Source of the DNA: Flavobacterium sp. YJ01 | GTDB lineage: Bacteria > Bacteroidota > Bacteroidia > Flavobacteriales > Flavobacteriaceae | Assembly (NCBI RefSeq): GCF_029320955.1 | Contig: NZ_CP119757.1 | Coordinates: 5,270,001-5,334,000, forward strand | Reading direction: 5' to 3' | Length of the DNA stretch: 64,000 bases | Shown here: piece by piece, positions 25,693 to 35,087 of the stretch | Position numbering within the stretch: the stretch's first letter is position 1 | Layout of the letters: each line of letters starts with the position of its first letter | Notes under the pieces: generated by a model | Databases searched by the model: none | What the model saw: only the letters and a program-made list of their open reading frames with translations | What the model was told of the DNA's origin: nothing | Program-made: the position numbers and the translations under genes

Positions 25693-26121
25693 TCAGAGTT
25701 TAAAACCTTTGGAGGGTTTATCTACTTGCTGCTGCTGTTCGTCATTGACCAGGGCGACTGTCTGCGAGGCGGTAGGCGCAGAAAGCACGGACAGGTTTGT
25801 CAATTCCGATTTTTTCAGAAGCTGCCCAAATTGATCTTTCCTTGCAACCTCCATTCTGTTGAGGGAAAACTTGCCGTTCAGATATTCTACCCACATAATG
25901 CATTGCACACTTGGATTGTCATCACCCGACCATTGCAGGTAGCCTGTCAGCAGCAAGTCTGCTTTAGGCAGACTATCTGTCCCTTTTTGGCAGTTTTCAA
26001 GGTATTCGCTGATGCTGTCTTTTAACTTTCCTGCGTATGCACCCTGCGTATGAAAGTAGCCGTTGTAGCCTTTGCCAGTCAGGATTCCCGTAAATGTTTC
26101 TAAATCATATGATGCTTCCAT
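25693..26121 (-). CDS. Unnamed protein between traK and traL
   Basis: 142 residues, no signal peptide. ETFTGILTGKGYNGYFHTQG and LPKADLLLTGYLQWSGDDNP suggest a small mixed alpha/beta protein; the tail VNDEQQQQVDKPSKGFKL is low complexity. Not recognised as a named Tra protein. The tight spacing (10 bp after traK, 20 bp before the TraL-like gene) shows it belongs to the transfer operon. Confidence 0.7.
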   Translation of the reverse strand: MEASYDLETFTGILTGKGYNGYFHTQGAYAGKLKDSISEYLENCQKGTDSLPKADLLLTGYLQWSGDDNPSVQCIMWVEYLNGKFSLNRMEVARKDQFGQLLKKSELTNLSVLSAPTASQTVALVNDEQQQQVDKPSKGFKL

Positions 26122-26131
26122 AAGATTTTTT

Positions 26132-26755
26132 TTAGCGTTGGATGACTTCTATATCCCGGTTTTCAACCACGGCAAATTTTTCAATATTAAAGCCCTGCGG
26201 ATTATTGTCCGAGCGTACCGAGTTGACCAGAAGGCATGATGTCACCAGGCTGCGTTTGGTAACATTGCTAGAGCGTATGATAATCTGCCTTGCATAGCTG
26301 CGAACTGCGTAAGGGTATGTCTCAAAATTGCAGACCACGCTGTCTATTTCAATGCGCTGCTGGACATTGCCAGATATAATCCGGTTGTAATAGCCTTTCT
26401 CCAAAAGATCCTTGTAATAATCAAAGGCACTTTTATCGGCAAGATTGAATGCCCTTTTCATATTGCTTTCGATGGCATTCTTGTCAGGGGCAAGGGTAAA
26501 GAATAGCTCGTGAAAACGCCTTACGTGCTCGCGGGCTTCCACGGGACGGTTGATCGAGGCATCTTGGGCAAGTGCAAGCATGAGTGATTTGCCATTGTCC
26601 AGCACATAAATTTTCTGGCGCTGCTGCTCAGCAAAACGGTGAGATCTCCAAAGCGCGTAGCCGGTCACAAATGCACAGAGCACGGCAAACACGATGGCGT
26701 AGAGCCTGATCTGGCGAAAACTGTTTTCTATATTTCTAAGTGTTTTAAATTCCAT
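26132..26755 (-). CDS. traK: Conjugative transposon protein TraK
   Basis: 207 residues. MEFKTLRNIENSFRQIRLYA precedes one membrane helix (IVFAVLCAFVTGYALWRS). IYVLDNGKSLMLALAQDASI and REHVRRFHELFFTLAPDKNA are the TraK (VirB8-like) hallmarks. It is an inner-membrane assembly factor of the transfer channel. It is 20 bp downstream of traJ. Confidence 0.94.
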   Translation of the reverse strand: MEFKTLRNIENSFRQIRLYAIVFAVLCAFVTGYALWRSHRFAEQQRQKIYVLDNGKSLMLALAQDASINRPVEAREHVRRFHELFFTLAPDKNAIESNMKRAFNLADKSAFDYYKDLLEKGYYNRIISGNVQQRIEIDSVVCNFETYPYAVRSYARQIIIRSSNVTKRSLVTSCLLVNSVRSDNNPQGFNIEKFAVVENRDIEVIQR

Positions 26756-26774
26756 CTTATCGATTTTTTAATAG

Positions 26775-27770
26775 TTATTTATTGATGAGCCTTCCAGCAA
26801 TGTTGCCTGCGGCGGAACCTGCTCCGGCGCCTGCGATATTTCCGGATTTCATGGCAGTCTGATGGATGTTGCGTGAAAAGTTTCCTGCGCCGCCTGCCTG
26901 GATTATCCAGCCTGTCACAGTCGGAATGGTAAAATAGCCTACAATGCCTATAATCATAAAAATGATGTACACGGTGTTTGATTTGTCAGGAATGAAAGCG
27001 GGATCGGCAAGCATTTCAATGTCCCTTTCAATAATCAGGGACTGGATCCTGGCCAGCATTGAGCTGAACAGATCCGCTACGGGAAGCCAGAGATAGACGC
27101 TTACATACCTTGTAATCCACTGGGTGAGTGTCGACTCAAAGCCGTCCCAGACTGATATGGCAAATGCGATGGGTCCAAGGATGGACAGTACGATAAGAAA
27201 GAAAGTCCGGATGGTGTCTATCACGAGCGCTGCCGCTTGAAACAGTATTTCCAGCATGTTGCGAAACCACTCCTTTATTATTTTCTCTATCTGATAGGTC
27301 TGCCTGTCCATATACATTGAGGCCATAGTACCGATGTCTGAGGGCGACCAGCCCAGTTCGTCGAGCTTCTTGTCGAACTCAGCGTCTGATACCATGTAAG
27401 CGGTCTCGGGATTACGTATCATCGCTTCATGCTCAAGTAGGTCTTTTTTTGCCTGAAGATCGTTCAGATCCAATACCTGATCTTCCAGAATGCCATGTGT
27501 TCCCTGAACTATCGGGCTTAATACGGCATTGATTGAGCCCAGTACTATGGTCGGGAAAAACATAATGCAGAGACCCAGCGCAAAAGGGCGCAGAAGTGGG
27601 TAGACATCAATGGGCGCGGCGCGGCTTAACGCCTGCCAGACTTTCAGGGCCACATAAAACAGTGCTCCGAGCCCTGCCAGTCCTTTTGCCACTGCCGCCA
27701 TATCGGCGGACAGTGGCAGCATCTCATCATACAGAGAGCGAAGGACCTCATGAAGATTATTGAATTCCAT
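26775..27770 (-). CDS. traJ: Conjugative transposon protein TraJ
   Basis: 331 residues from MEFNNLHEVLRSLYDEM, one base after the traI stop; an upstream ATG inside traI is unlikely. Polytopic membrane protein with GLCIMFFPTIVLGSINAVLS, FFLIVLSILGPIAFAISVWD and a C-terminal Gly/Ala-rich segment (NIAGAGAGSAAGNIAGR). TraJ is VirB6-like and forms part of the inner-membrane channel. Confidence 0.93.
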   Translation of the reverse strand: MEFNNLHEVLRSLYDEMLPLSADMAAVAKGLAGLGALFYVALKVWQALSRAAPIDVYPLLRPFALGLCIMFFPTIVLGSINAVLSPIVQGTHGILEDQVLDLNDLQAKKDLLEHEAMIRNPETAYMVSDAEFDKKLDELGWSPSDIGTMASMYMDRQTYQIEKIIKEWFRNMLEILFQAAALVIDTIRTFFLIVLSILGPIAFAISVWDGFESTLTQWITRYVSVYLWLPVADLFSSMLARIQSLIIERDIEMLADPAFIPDKSNTVYIIFMIIGIVGYFTIPTVTGWIIQAGGAGNFSRNIHQTAMKSGNIAGAGAGSAAGNIAGRLINK

Positions 27771-27771
27771 A

Positions 27772-28404
27772 TTACCAGTATTTTTGGTTCGGGCTGCCGT
27801 AGAGATCAAGAACCCTTTTGGTGCTGTTCTGCTTTTTAGCCCGTAGGATGCTGACTGAAATATTTTTATTGGTATAATAGCGCACCAGGCTGTGGTATTC
27901 TTTTACCTCTTTGTATACTCGGTCAACAACATCCATTCGTTCCTTGTCACTGAGTGACAGGCTGGACGAGGTGACAATCTGCTTGAGTTCTTTTAAAAGC
28001 TCGGTGCTCTCTCCCAGCAGCGCCGAATATCCTTTGGCAATGGCGGTGAGTTCCCTTGCCGAAAAGTTCGGGTCATTGAGCATCCTGCCGAAATTCTGTA
28101 CGTACATTTCCGATACATCGCCTACCAGAAGCACTGTCTGCTGTACTTTGCGTGCGTCTTTTACCAGATTGTTGATGGCCTGCAGTTTGTCATAGTATTC
28201 CTTGCCCTGCTTGTAGACCTTTTCGACTTCCTTGAAATTCTTGACAACGTTGCTTACCGTCGAGGAGGTCTGTATGATTTCATTGGCACTGTTGAGGATC
28301 CCTGAGGCAAGATTGGCCGGGTCGGTCACTACAAACTGCGCTTTTGCTGATGGCGCGCCGGAAAGCATAATTGCGGCACACGCCATGAATAGTATTCTTT
28401 TCAT
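27772..28404 (-). CDS. traI: Conjugative transposon protein TraI (DUF4141)
   Basis: 210 residues with a Sec signal (ending SAKAQF). FVVTDPANLASGILNSANEI and the helical segment with VEKVYKQGKEYYDKLQAINN are DUF4141/TraI features; the family is VirB5-like. Likely a periplasmic component at the transfer tip. It is 25 bp after traG and directly joined to traJ. Confidence 0.92.
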   Translation of the reverse strand: MKRILFMACAAIMLSGAPSAKAQFVVTDPANLASGILNSANEIIQTSSTVSNVVKNFKEVEKVYKQGKEYYDKLQAINNLVKDARKVQQTVLLVGDVSEMYVQNFGRMLNDPNFSARELTAIAKGYSALLGESTELLKELKQIVTSSSLSLSDKERMDVVDRVYKEVKEYHSLVRYYTNKNISVSILRAKKQNSTKRVLDLYGSPNQKYW

Positions 28405-28429
28405 TGTTTTGATTTTTAAGTGTTTTAGA

Positions 28430-30934
28430 TTATTGATTTTCCTGCTCGCGCCGCTTTATGGCTATCCGCTTGATGGCGAGCTCGACATCGCCGCCAAGTT
28501 CAGAGGCTAGCTGCATCACTTCCATTTTTTCGGTCTCTTCGGTGGTGTAGGCGTAATACTCTTCTAGGCTGACTTCTGTGGCATATACTGCAGAATGCGT
28601 TCCTCCAAGCCCGATCCAAACTTCCTTATACAGGCGCGATGCGTCGTTGTTCATGTTGATGGAAAGCACCTGCGATTTTTCCTTGTCGGTCAGTCCCAGC
28701 ATTGCCTGTATGTCATCAAACTTGTTCATGTATTTGCGCTGGTCCAGAAGGATTTTGCAGTCGGAATTGTTGATGATGCTTTCCTTGACGATGGGCGACT
28801 GGATAATGTCGTCCACTTCCTGGGTGACTACTATGGCCTCTCCATAGAATTTTCTAACAGTCTTGAACAAATACTTGATATAATTTGCCATTCCTTCCTT
28901 GGCAATTGCTTTCCATGCCTCCTCAATCAGGATAAGCTTGCGGATTCCTTTAAGCCTTCGCATCTTGTTGATGAACACTTCCATAATAATGATCGTCACA
29001 ATTGGGAAGAGAATCTTGTGCTCCTTGATGGCGTCAATCTCAAATACGATAAAGCGCTTGGTAAGAAGGTCCAGCTGCTTGTCGGAATTCAGCAGGTAGT
29101 CATACTCGCCGCCTTTGTAATAAGGCTCAAGGACATTCAGGAAATTGGCTATGTCAAAATCTTTTTCCCTTACCTGTTTTTCATTCAATACGCTTCGGTA
29201 ATCCCCACGGACATACTCGTAGAAGCCGTTGAAAGAAGGATACGCATCATCGTGCTTGATCTTTTCGATATAGCCGCTAACGGCATTGGAGAGTGCGACT
29301 TCTTCAGAGCGGGTAGGAGGCTCATCATCACGTTTCCATAAGGTGAGGATCAGCGTTTTGACACTTTCCCTTTTTTCGATGTCGAAAATCCCGTCATCGG
29401 TATAGAATGGGTTGAATGCAATGGGATTGTCCTCGGTATAGGTAAAATACACTCCGTCTTCGCCTTTGGTTTTCCCTTTGATGAGCTCGCACAAACCTTG
29501 GTAAGAGTTGCCGGTATCAACCAGAAGGACATGAGACCCCTGCTCATAATACTGCCTTACCATATGGTTGGTGAAAAAAGACTTGCCGCTTCCCGAGGGG
29601 CCGAGTATGAATTTGTTGCGGTTGGTAATGATGCCGCGTTTCATGGGGAGGTCCGAAATATCCAGATGAATGGGTTTGCCAGTGAGCCTGTCGGCCATCT
29701 TGATGCCGAAAGGTGATGGCGAATCGTGGTAATTGGTTTCCTGGGTGAAAAAGCACAAAGCCGGTCCTATAAACGTGTAAAAGCTTTCCTCGCTGGGGAA
29801 GTCTCCTGCATTTCCGGGCATCCCCGCCCAATAGAGCGTTGCTGCATCGGTCGTATTGTGTCTTGGCTTGCATTCCATAAGGGCCAGCGCGCTCCCGCAG
29901 TCGTTTTTGAGCTGTTTGAGTTCGGACGGCTCTTCAGACCATGCCATGACATTAAAGTGCGCCCTTATAGATGAGAGCCCAAAAGAGTGCGCCTCATTGA
30001 GATAGCGTTCAATCCATTCCTTGTTGATCTGGTTGGCGCGGCTGTAGCGTGCCAAGGAGTGCATATTTCGGGCGGACTTTTCAAATTTCTGAAGGTTCTC
30101 CTCGCTACTGTCCACAAACAGGTACTGGTTGTAGATGTGGCTGCAGTCAAGCAGCAGCCCTACGGGCGCTGCAAATGACAGGCGGCAGTCGCTGCGGTCG
30201 GTCGAGAGCTTCTCATATCTTGTATCTGCCGATACCGATGGGGGCAGATCGTCAGTATCGGAAAGCGTATGCAGGCACAGCCTTTTGTTTCCCACACGAA
30301 CCTCTTCGCTGCCCAAGGCGATATCCTGGAGGGGCGTTCCTGTTTCCCGTGAAAGGGTCAGGTACTGTTCCAAGAGTCCCTGCCGGTCTTCTGATCCAAT
30401 AATGTCCTCTTCGCTCATGCGGCTGATTTTGACAAGTCCGCAGTCGTTTATAATGCGCTCAAACTGCGCGACGGCTTCCATGAAACGGTGGACTGTTTCC
30501 TTGTCCCTGATTTCTTTCGGTATCAGGACACCTTTGCAAAGAGAAGAGAAGTTGCTCTGCATCCGCATGCGCTCTTTGGTGGTCTTTGTCAGAAACAGAT
30601 AACAGGAATGGTTCAGGAATGGACGTTCATTAAAATGGCGCTGATAGGATCTGGATAGAAAACCCTGCTGATCCATGTCCAGACGAGGATCGTAATTCTC
30701 CCTGATATACCAGTCCTGTTTATGGACGACCGTGAAGTCAGGCAGCGTCTTAACAGCCTTATGCCATGCAGAGTGTATGGCTTCATACTCAGGGGAAGCT
30801 ACGGTGTAGAGTTCAGGCAGATGCACTTCAAAGCAGGCAGTGATGTCCGCATCCTTGGAAAGGATGCAGTTGTTTTCTACCGCCAGCAGCGGAAATCTGC
30901 TTTCCAGTGTCGTGGTTTTGGCTGTGCTTCTCAT
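28430..30934 (-). CDS. traG: TraG conjugation ATPase (VirB4-like)
   Basis: 834 residues, full length. An N-terminal VirB4-type domain is followed by the ATPase core: Walker A at ILGPSGSGKSFFTNHMV (about residue 440), HVLLVDTGNSYQGLCELI, the Walker B region RKLILIEEAWKAIAKEGMAN, then TQEVDDIIQSPIVKES. It powers assembly and substrate transport in the type IV secretion system. It overlaps the traF stop by four bases, so translation is coupled. Confidence 0.96.
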   Translation of the reverse strand: MRSTAKTTTLESRFPLLAVENNCILSKDADITACFEVHLPELYTVASPEYEAIHSAWHKAVKTLPDFTVVHKQDWYIRENYDPRLDMDQQGFLSRSYQRHFNERPFLNHSCYLFLTKTTKERMRMQSNFSSLCKGVLIPKEIRDKETVHRFMEAVAQFERIINDCGLVKISRMSEEDIIGSEDRQGLLEQYLTLSRETGTPLQDIALGSEEVRVGNKRLCLHTLSDTDDLPPSVSADTRYEKLSTDRSDCRLSFAAPVGLLLDCSHIYNQYLFVDSSEENLQKFEKSARNMHSLARYSRANQINKEWIERYLNEAHSFGLSSIRAHFNVMAWSEEPSELKQLKNDCGSALALMECKPRHNTTDAATLYWAGMPGNAGDFPSEESFYTFIGPALCFFTQETNYHDSPSPFGIKMADRLTGKPIHLDISDLPMKRGIITNRNKFILGPSGSGKSFFTNHMVRQYYEQGSHVLLVDTGNSYQGLCELIKGKTKGEDGVYFTYTEDNPIAFNPFYTDDGIFDIEKRESVKTLILTLWKRDDEPPTRSEEVALSNAVSGYIEKIKHDDAYPSFNGFYEYVRGDYRSVLNEKQVREKDFDIANFLNVLEPYYKGGEYDYLLNSDKQLDLLTKRFIVFEIDAIKEHKILFPIVTIIIMEVFINKMRRLKGIRKLILIEEAWKAIAKEGMANYIKYLFKTVRKFYGEAIVVTQEVDDIIQSPIVKESIINNSDCKILLDQRKYMNKFDDIQAMLGLTDKEKSQVLSINMNNDASRLYKEVWIGLGGTHSAVYATEVSLEEYYAYTTEETEKMEVMQLASELGGDVELAIKRIAIKRREQENQ

Positions 30935-31263
30935 AGGGAGTGTGGTTTAGGAGCTGACCTTAAGCCGCGTCTTACAGGCTTGCGGCAGATGATGTAGCGG
31001 GGATGCCTTTTTTTGGCGCCCATCTTCATCAGCCCGTGCTCTCCGTACTTTCTGTTTAGCGAAAAGGTCTGCCAGACAATCAGCGAAGCGCCGCCTGCCC
31101 CAAGAAAAATACAGATATACGAACTGGTCCCGGCCATATATAGGATCATGACCAGTATAAGCATTCCCAGAAGTCCGCCTGCGAAAATAAAAAGGTACTG
31201 CGCCTTGAGCCCTCTGAACTCGACGGTCCTTCCGATGCCTTTGTTGATGCTGTAATTATCCAT
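30931..31263 (-). CDS. traF: Conjugative transposon protein TraF (DUF4133)
   Basis: 110 residues. YSINKGIGRTVEFRGLKAQY precedes two membrane helices (YLFIFAGGLLGMLILVMILY; YICIFLGAGGASLIVWQTF), the VirB3-like layout of TraF. The tail GAKKRHPRYIICRKP is also typical. It overlaps traG and lies 9 bp after traE. Confidence 0.93.
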   Translation of the reverse strand: MDNYSINKGIGRTVEFRGLKAQYLFIFAGGLLGMLILVMILYMAGTSSYICIFLGAGGASLIVWQTFSLNRKYGEHGLMKMGAKKRHPRYIICRKPVRRGLRSAPKPHSL

Positions 31264-31272
31264 ATCGCAGCG

Positions 31273-31578
31273 TTAAAGGAAAAAGGAGCGCAGGATGGTA
31301 GCGGCGACAATAAGGAAGATACAGGCACCGAACCAGCTTGCGGCAGTTTTTGAGGTATCAGGATCACCGCTGCTGAATTTGTTGTACACTTTAACCCCGC
31401 CAATCAGGCCTACCACGGCGCCTATGGCATAGATGAGCTGTGTGGCGGGATCGAAATAGGAAGTCACCATCTGGGTGGCTTCTGTGATGCCGGTAGTGCC
31501 GTTCCCTTGTGCAGATAACTTTAAGGATGACAGCACAATGATTGCTGCCAGCTGGATTTTTTTTCTTTGTTTTTCCAT
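31273..31578 (-). CDS. traE: Conjugative transposon protein TraE (DUF4134)
   Basis: 101 residues: signal-like N-terminus, then GITEATQMVTSYFDPATQLI and IYAIGAVVGLIGGVKVYNKF, GDPDTSKTAASWFGACIFLI. This is the VirB2-like pilin subunit family of Bacteroidota ICEs. It is followed by traF. Confidence 0.94.
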   Translation of the reverse strand: MEKQRKKIQLAAIIVLSSLKLSAQGNGTTGITEATQMVTSYFDPATQLIYAIGAVVGLIGGVKVYNKFSSGDPDTSKTAASWFGACIFLIVAATILRSFFL

Positions 31579-31782
31579 GACTAAACACTTTAATTTGTTG
31601 CTTTATCCGCACTATGCGGACTGTTGCGACAAAGGTGTTTTGGAAATCGAAAGCCTGCCGTAAAGCTGCATTCGATGGAATTACTTGGCACTCAGAAGCG
31701 TCAAGCCTAATTTGCTGGGTATTAAAAGCGCCGAGACTGAGCGTATCGGCGTTATAATTTTTTATTCGAAAGGCATGAGGGT

Positions 31783-32631
31783 CTAGAGTTTTCTTCTCCT
31801 TTTCTTTTGCAAAGGTTCAGGAGGCGGCTTTTTACGGGGATGTGCATTCTCCTGATGCATTTGTTTTTGCGCAAGGTTCAGCTTGATGCTGGTGGGAATG
31901 TTGGTTTGGGCCCAAGGCAGTGTTTGGGCTTTAAACTGCATCTGAAATTCCTTTTCCCTAATGCAGTAGAAAGGAGCAAAGCCATATTTAACATTCCAGC
32001 CAACCCTGTCCAGCAGCTGAAGGTGAGGAAACTTTACCACTATGATATCTTTAGGAAGCTCCGTAATTGACAGATGGTCTATTTCCTGAAATTCATGCGT
32101 TTTTGGATTATAGGGAAAAATATAGGCATGAGCAAGCCGGTCGTAATAGCCGTTTATCTGGTCAAGACTGATGCCTTTGGATTTGAAGTCGTCTTTTGGG
32201 CGAAGCCTGTTGGCCGCTATATCTACAAAAAAGGGATGTCCGGCAATTTTTAAAATTGGCAGTTTTCTTTGGTTCCATCGCAGATCAAGAAGGCTTCCAG
32301 GCTGTATCGTGAGCTCAAAATCTGTTTTTTCCTTGATGTTTTCCACAGTTGTCCTATACCTTTCGGCCATACCGGAAGGATCCAGCTGGGTCAGGTTGGG
32401 TATAGTGATCTTTTTGACTGTGCCGTCTTCCTTGAAGCTGAGGCCTGATTCCAGCCCCGCTAAATTCTTAGCGGCGGTATCGTAATGAAATTGATAGCCG
32501 TGGCCTAGATAAAACATGTCTTTGAAAGCTATGATATTTTTAGGGTCACCTTTTTCCGATAGTTCCTCTCATGCCGCGTTAATGATGAATTCAGTTCCTT
32601 CGATGTTTATTGTAGAGGGTATTTTTTTCAT
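31783..32631 (-). pseudogene. tra-operon gene broken by an in-frame TGA
   Basis: The frame starts MKKIPSTINIEGTEFIINAA at ATG 32631-32629, meets TGA at 32571-32569, then continues EELSEKGDPKNIIAFKDMFY and on for about 260 more codons. A late ATG at 32517 would give a 244-residue protein. The product is a soluble, mixed alpha/beta protein with a Lys/Arg/Pro-rich tail (RKKPPPEPLQKKRRRKL). I do not recognise the family. It lies between traD and traE. A C-to-T change of a CGA codon would explain the stop; restart at 32517 or a sequencing error are alternatives. Confidence 0.75.
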
Positions 32632-32670
32632 ATTGAATAGTTTGTTAAAATGACAAAGGGGCTTTCATCC

Positions 32671-33303
32671 TCAGACAAAATCCCCAATATCAAATTCATT
32701 CAAATCATTTTTCCGCAGATAGGAAGAGCTGGATTCTTTTTCAGAAGAAAGGCTCCCGTCCAGCAGCTCGGCTATTTTCCGGGAGGCGCTTTCTATGGAA
32801 TTCTCCAGCAGGCTGAATAGTTCGGTTCCCTGTATTTTTTGAACCAATGCAATGACTGTTTCCTTTTGGGAATGCTCCAGATTCTCTTTTTCCAGCAGCA
32901 TCCCTACAGCGCTCAGTTCCTCAAAGGTAACCCCTTGGGCAAAACCGTCATTCCCTGCCAGCATTCCATAACCGCTCCATTCTTCCTCCTCCTGCAGAAG
33001 ATCGGGCTGGTATCTGAAAACGTCATCCTGCTCTTCCTGCGGAATTTCTATATCGACATGCTGATGGTCGATTTCTGTGTCAAAATTATTTATTTCCTGT
33101 CCCAGCTTTCTGTCTTGGCTGGCGGTGGCGTTTATTGGCATTAGAAGGCTTCTTGCCGTTTTGGGCTGTCCCATAAAATCCGGCAGTTCAGGATGGGTTT
33201 CTTTTGCGGCATGTTTGCCCTTTTTCGTGATTTGAATGGTAATTTTATCCTGCAGCAAAAGGATTATTACAATCAGCAGGCAGATTAATATCAGCGTTTC
33301 CAT
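32671..33303 (-). CDS. traD: Conjugal transfer protein TraD
   Basis: 210 residues with one N-terminal helix (LILICLLIVIILLLQDKITI) and an acidic cytosolic region. GVTFEELSAVGMLLEKENL and LFSLLENSIESASRKIAELL match the Bacteroidota TraD family; the C-terminus DLNEFDIGDFV is typical. Its function is unclear. It is 2 bp after traB. Confidence 0.8.
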   Translation of the reverse strand: METLILICLLIVIILLLQDKITIQITKKGKHAAKETHPELPDFMGQPKTARSLLMPINATASQDRKLGQEINNFDTEIDHQHVDIEIPQEEQDDVFRYQPDLLQEEEEWSGYGMLAGNDGFAQGVTFEELSAVGMLLEKENLEHSQKETVIALVQKIQGTELFSLLENSIESASRKIAELLDGSLSSEKESSSSYLRKNDLNEFDIGDFV

Positions 33304-33305
33304 AA

Positions 33306-33722
33306 TTAAAATATCGGTTTGTATTTATCATTGAAGCTTTTGATGATCCTCTCGCCGAACTCCTGGAAATGATAGTCGAGAAGATTGTCCAGATAAGCGT
33401 AAATGCTTATTTTGTCTTCTCCGATAACCTGAACAATCCTGGTTAGTTTCTCATGAAAATCCGGACGGATATATACCGTTTTACCGTCGCGGGCATTGGA
33501 GGCGGGCTTTTTGAAAAATAGGCTTTCGTAATCCTGATTTCCTTCCTTCTTTATTTTGCCGCGCTCTTTTGCTGTCTGGTGTTCCTTTGATGGCTTCACT
33601 TCCTCTGGTTCCTCTTCAGGCTGTATGTGAAGTCCTTCTTTGCGGACCCCGTCTACCATAAGGTTCATCATCATCTCTTCGTTTATCTCAGGTATGTTTT
33701 TTTTCTTGATGTTTTTTTCCAT
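33306..33722 (-). CDS. traB: DUF3408 transfer protein TraB/TraC type
   Basis: 138 residues. The N-terminal half is charged and disordered. The C-terminal DUF3408 domain starts VYIRPDFHEKLTRIVQVIGE and continues ISIYAYLDNLLDYHFQEFGE, a ribbon-helix-helix-like fold. CTnDOT has two such genes (traB and traC); here only one is present. It is 4 bp after traA. Confidence 0.85.
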   Translation of the reverse strand: MEKNIKKKNIPEINEEMMMNLMVDGVRKEGLHIQPEEEPEEVKPSKEHQTAKERGKIKKEGNQDYESLFFKKPASNARDGKTVYIRPDFHEKLTRIVQVIGEDKISIYAYLDNLLDYHFQEFGERIIKSFNDKYKPIF

Positions 33723-33726
33723 GATC

Positions 33727-34494
33727 CTATGATTTGGTTATTCTTAAAAATTCATTTATGAAGCGGTCCATACCGCATGAGTTCATCAGCCGCTGGTCGG
33801 GAGGCATCAAAGTGCAGCGGAAAATAGTTCGGGCATCCGCTTCGCTTTCTTTGCGGAAACGGGTGCTGTTCATGATCTGGCAGTCCATCAGGCTGAGTCC
33901 GAGCTCAGAAATAAGCTTGTTATAGACCTCATAGAGAGGGGAGCGTTCGCGGCCGTCCACCTGATTCCAAAAAAGGTTGATGGTTTTAATTGATGTTGCT
34001 CCTTTTTTCATAATAACATCTTTCATGAGCTGGGTGAAGACAAGTGTGCTTTCCATAACCACGCGGTCTGCTGTTATGGGTGTGAAGATATGATGCATCC
34101 CTGCCAAGGCCTTTAATATGCCGGGTGTGTTTACAGTTCCCGGAAGGTCAAAAAAGATATAGTCAACAGGAACCGGTGAAGATTCTAAGAAATCTTGTGC
34201 GGCCTGAAGCACGCCTTCCGCTTTGTGCTGCAAGATAGTATAGGCCTTCTTGTTGATGGCGGTAAACTGCCTAAAGGCGGCCTTTTTTAAAAAATCATTT
34301 TCCATTACCATAGATAGATCGCGGGTTTTCATCTTCATCAGGCTGTGCTGCGGGAAGTCTGCATCGAATACCGCTACATTATACCCTAGACGGTAATGCA
34401 GTGTACTGGCGGCAAGTGCGGTAAAGGTGCTTTTGCCTACGCCTCCCTTCTGGGAGGAAAAGGCGACAAATACTGTTTTGTGGTTTGTTTTCAT
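33727..34494 (-). CDS. traA: ParA-family ATPase TraA
   Basis: 255 residues. Deviant Walker A SSQKGGVGKSTFTALAAS at the N-terminus, VAVFDADFPQHSLMKMK, Walker B region VDYIFFDLPGTVN and KTINLFWNQVDGRERSPL. This is the ParA/Soj-like protein that opens Bacteroidota tra operons. It is the first gene of the leftward transfer operon and lies across a 657-bp control region from mobA. Confidence 0.94.
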   Translation of the reverse strand: MKTNHKTVFVAFSSQKGGVGKSTFTALAASTLHYRLGYNVAVFDADFPQHSLMKMKTRDLSMVMENDFLKKAAFRQFTAINKKAYTILQHKAEGVLQAAQDFLESSPVPVDYIFFDLPGTVNTPGILKALAGMHHIFTPITADRVVMESTLVFTQLMKDVIMKKGATSIKTINLFWNQVDGRERSPLYEVYNKLISELGLSLMDCQIMNSTRFRKESEADARTIFRCTLMPPDQRLMNSCGMDRFINEFLRITKS

Positions 34495-34590
34495 TTTTAA
34501 TGTATTTAGTTATTGACTCATATATGTGCGCAAGCATGCTGTTATCTGCAGCAGCCTCTCAGTAAGCAGATGCGCAGAAATCGGTGCAGC

Positions 34591-34620
34591 TATGCAGATA
34601 GTTAATATTTTATCTGCATA
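34591..34620. promoter_or_regulatory. Inverted operator candidate upstream of traA
   Basis: TATGCAGATA (34591-34600) and TATCTGCATA (34611-34620) form a perfect inverted repeat with a 10-bp gap. Additional single copies lie at 34542-34550 (TTATCTGCA) and 34699-34707 (TATGCAGAT). They may bind a transfer regulator. Confidence 0.5.
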
Positions 34621-34956
34621 CTTGCATAAACCAAAGGGTCTACAGGCGCGTATTTAAATAGGCCAGTACCAGCGGATTTCTTTATATCTTTCTTTAGATA
34701 TGCAGATCTTGAGCTATTCGGTTATGTGCATAATTGCGTAACTATATCATGGCATAATCACCTGCGTACACCTTGTTGCACGTACAAAGGAATGCCGATA
34801 AATAGGTATTTATTTTGGCAGGAGCCAATTGGCGCTCGGAGGCATTTTTAGGCATTGTGGCCACTTGCAATGCTTAGATCGAGAGTGCTTTATTTTGCAA
34901 TGTGAATATTATTAACAGGCAAATGCAGAAACTGCTCGAAATATCCGGTAAAAGAG

Positions 34957-35087
34957 AGACAGCTTCAGGCTGTCTTTCCCTGCTACCTTCAATCCGTCCC
35001 GAAGGGCGGATTTTTGTGTTCGCCAGAACACGGCAAGTTGTGTTTTGAGGCACTCGAAACTGAGTTCGTGCCTCAAAACAACTTGCC
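34957..35087 (+). other. Candidate oriT: three hairpins before mobA
   Basis: Hairpin 1: AGACAGC (34957-34963) with GCTGTCT (34969-34975). Hairpin 2: AATCCGTCC with GGGCGGATT (34991-35012), followed by TTTTTG, which may also act as a terminator. Hairpin 3: arms at 35032-35053 and 35068-35087, about 20 paired bases with a 2-nt bulge and a 14-nt loop. A long inverted repeat directly before mobA/mobB fits an oriT, with the nick probably beside a stem. Confidence 0.55.

Noticed and set aside
28595..29341. 248-residue open frame opposite traG
   Set aside because: It lies entirely inside the well-supported traG coding region on the other strand and shows no family motif.
32569..32571. Programmed stop-codon readthrough or selenocysteine at the TGA
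   Set aside because: No stem-loop or other recoding signal was seen right after the TGA, and the family is unknown; a simple nonsense mutation is more likely.
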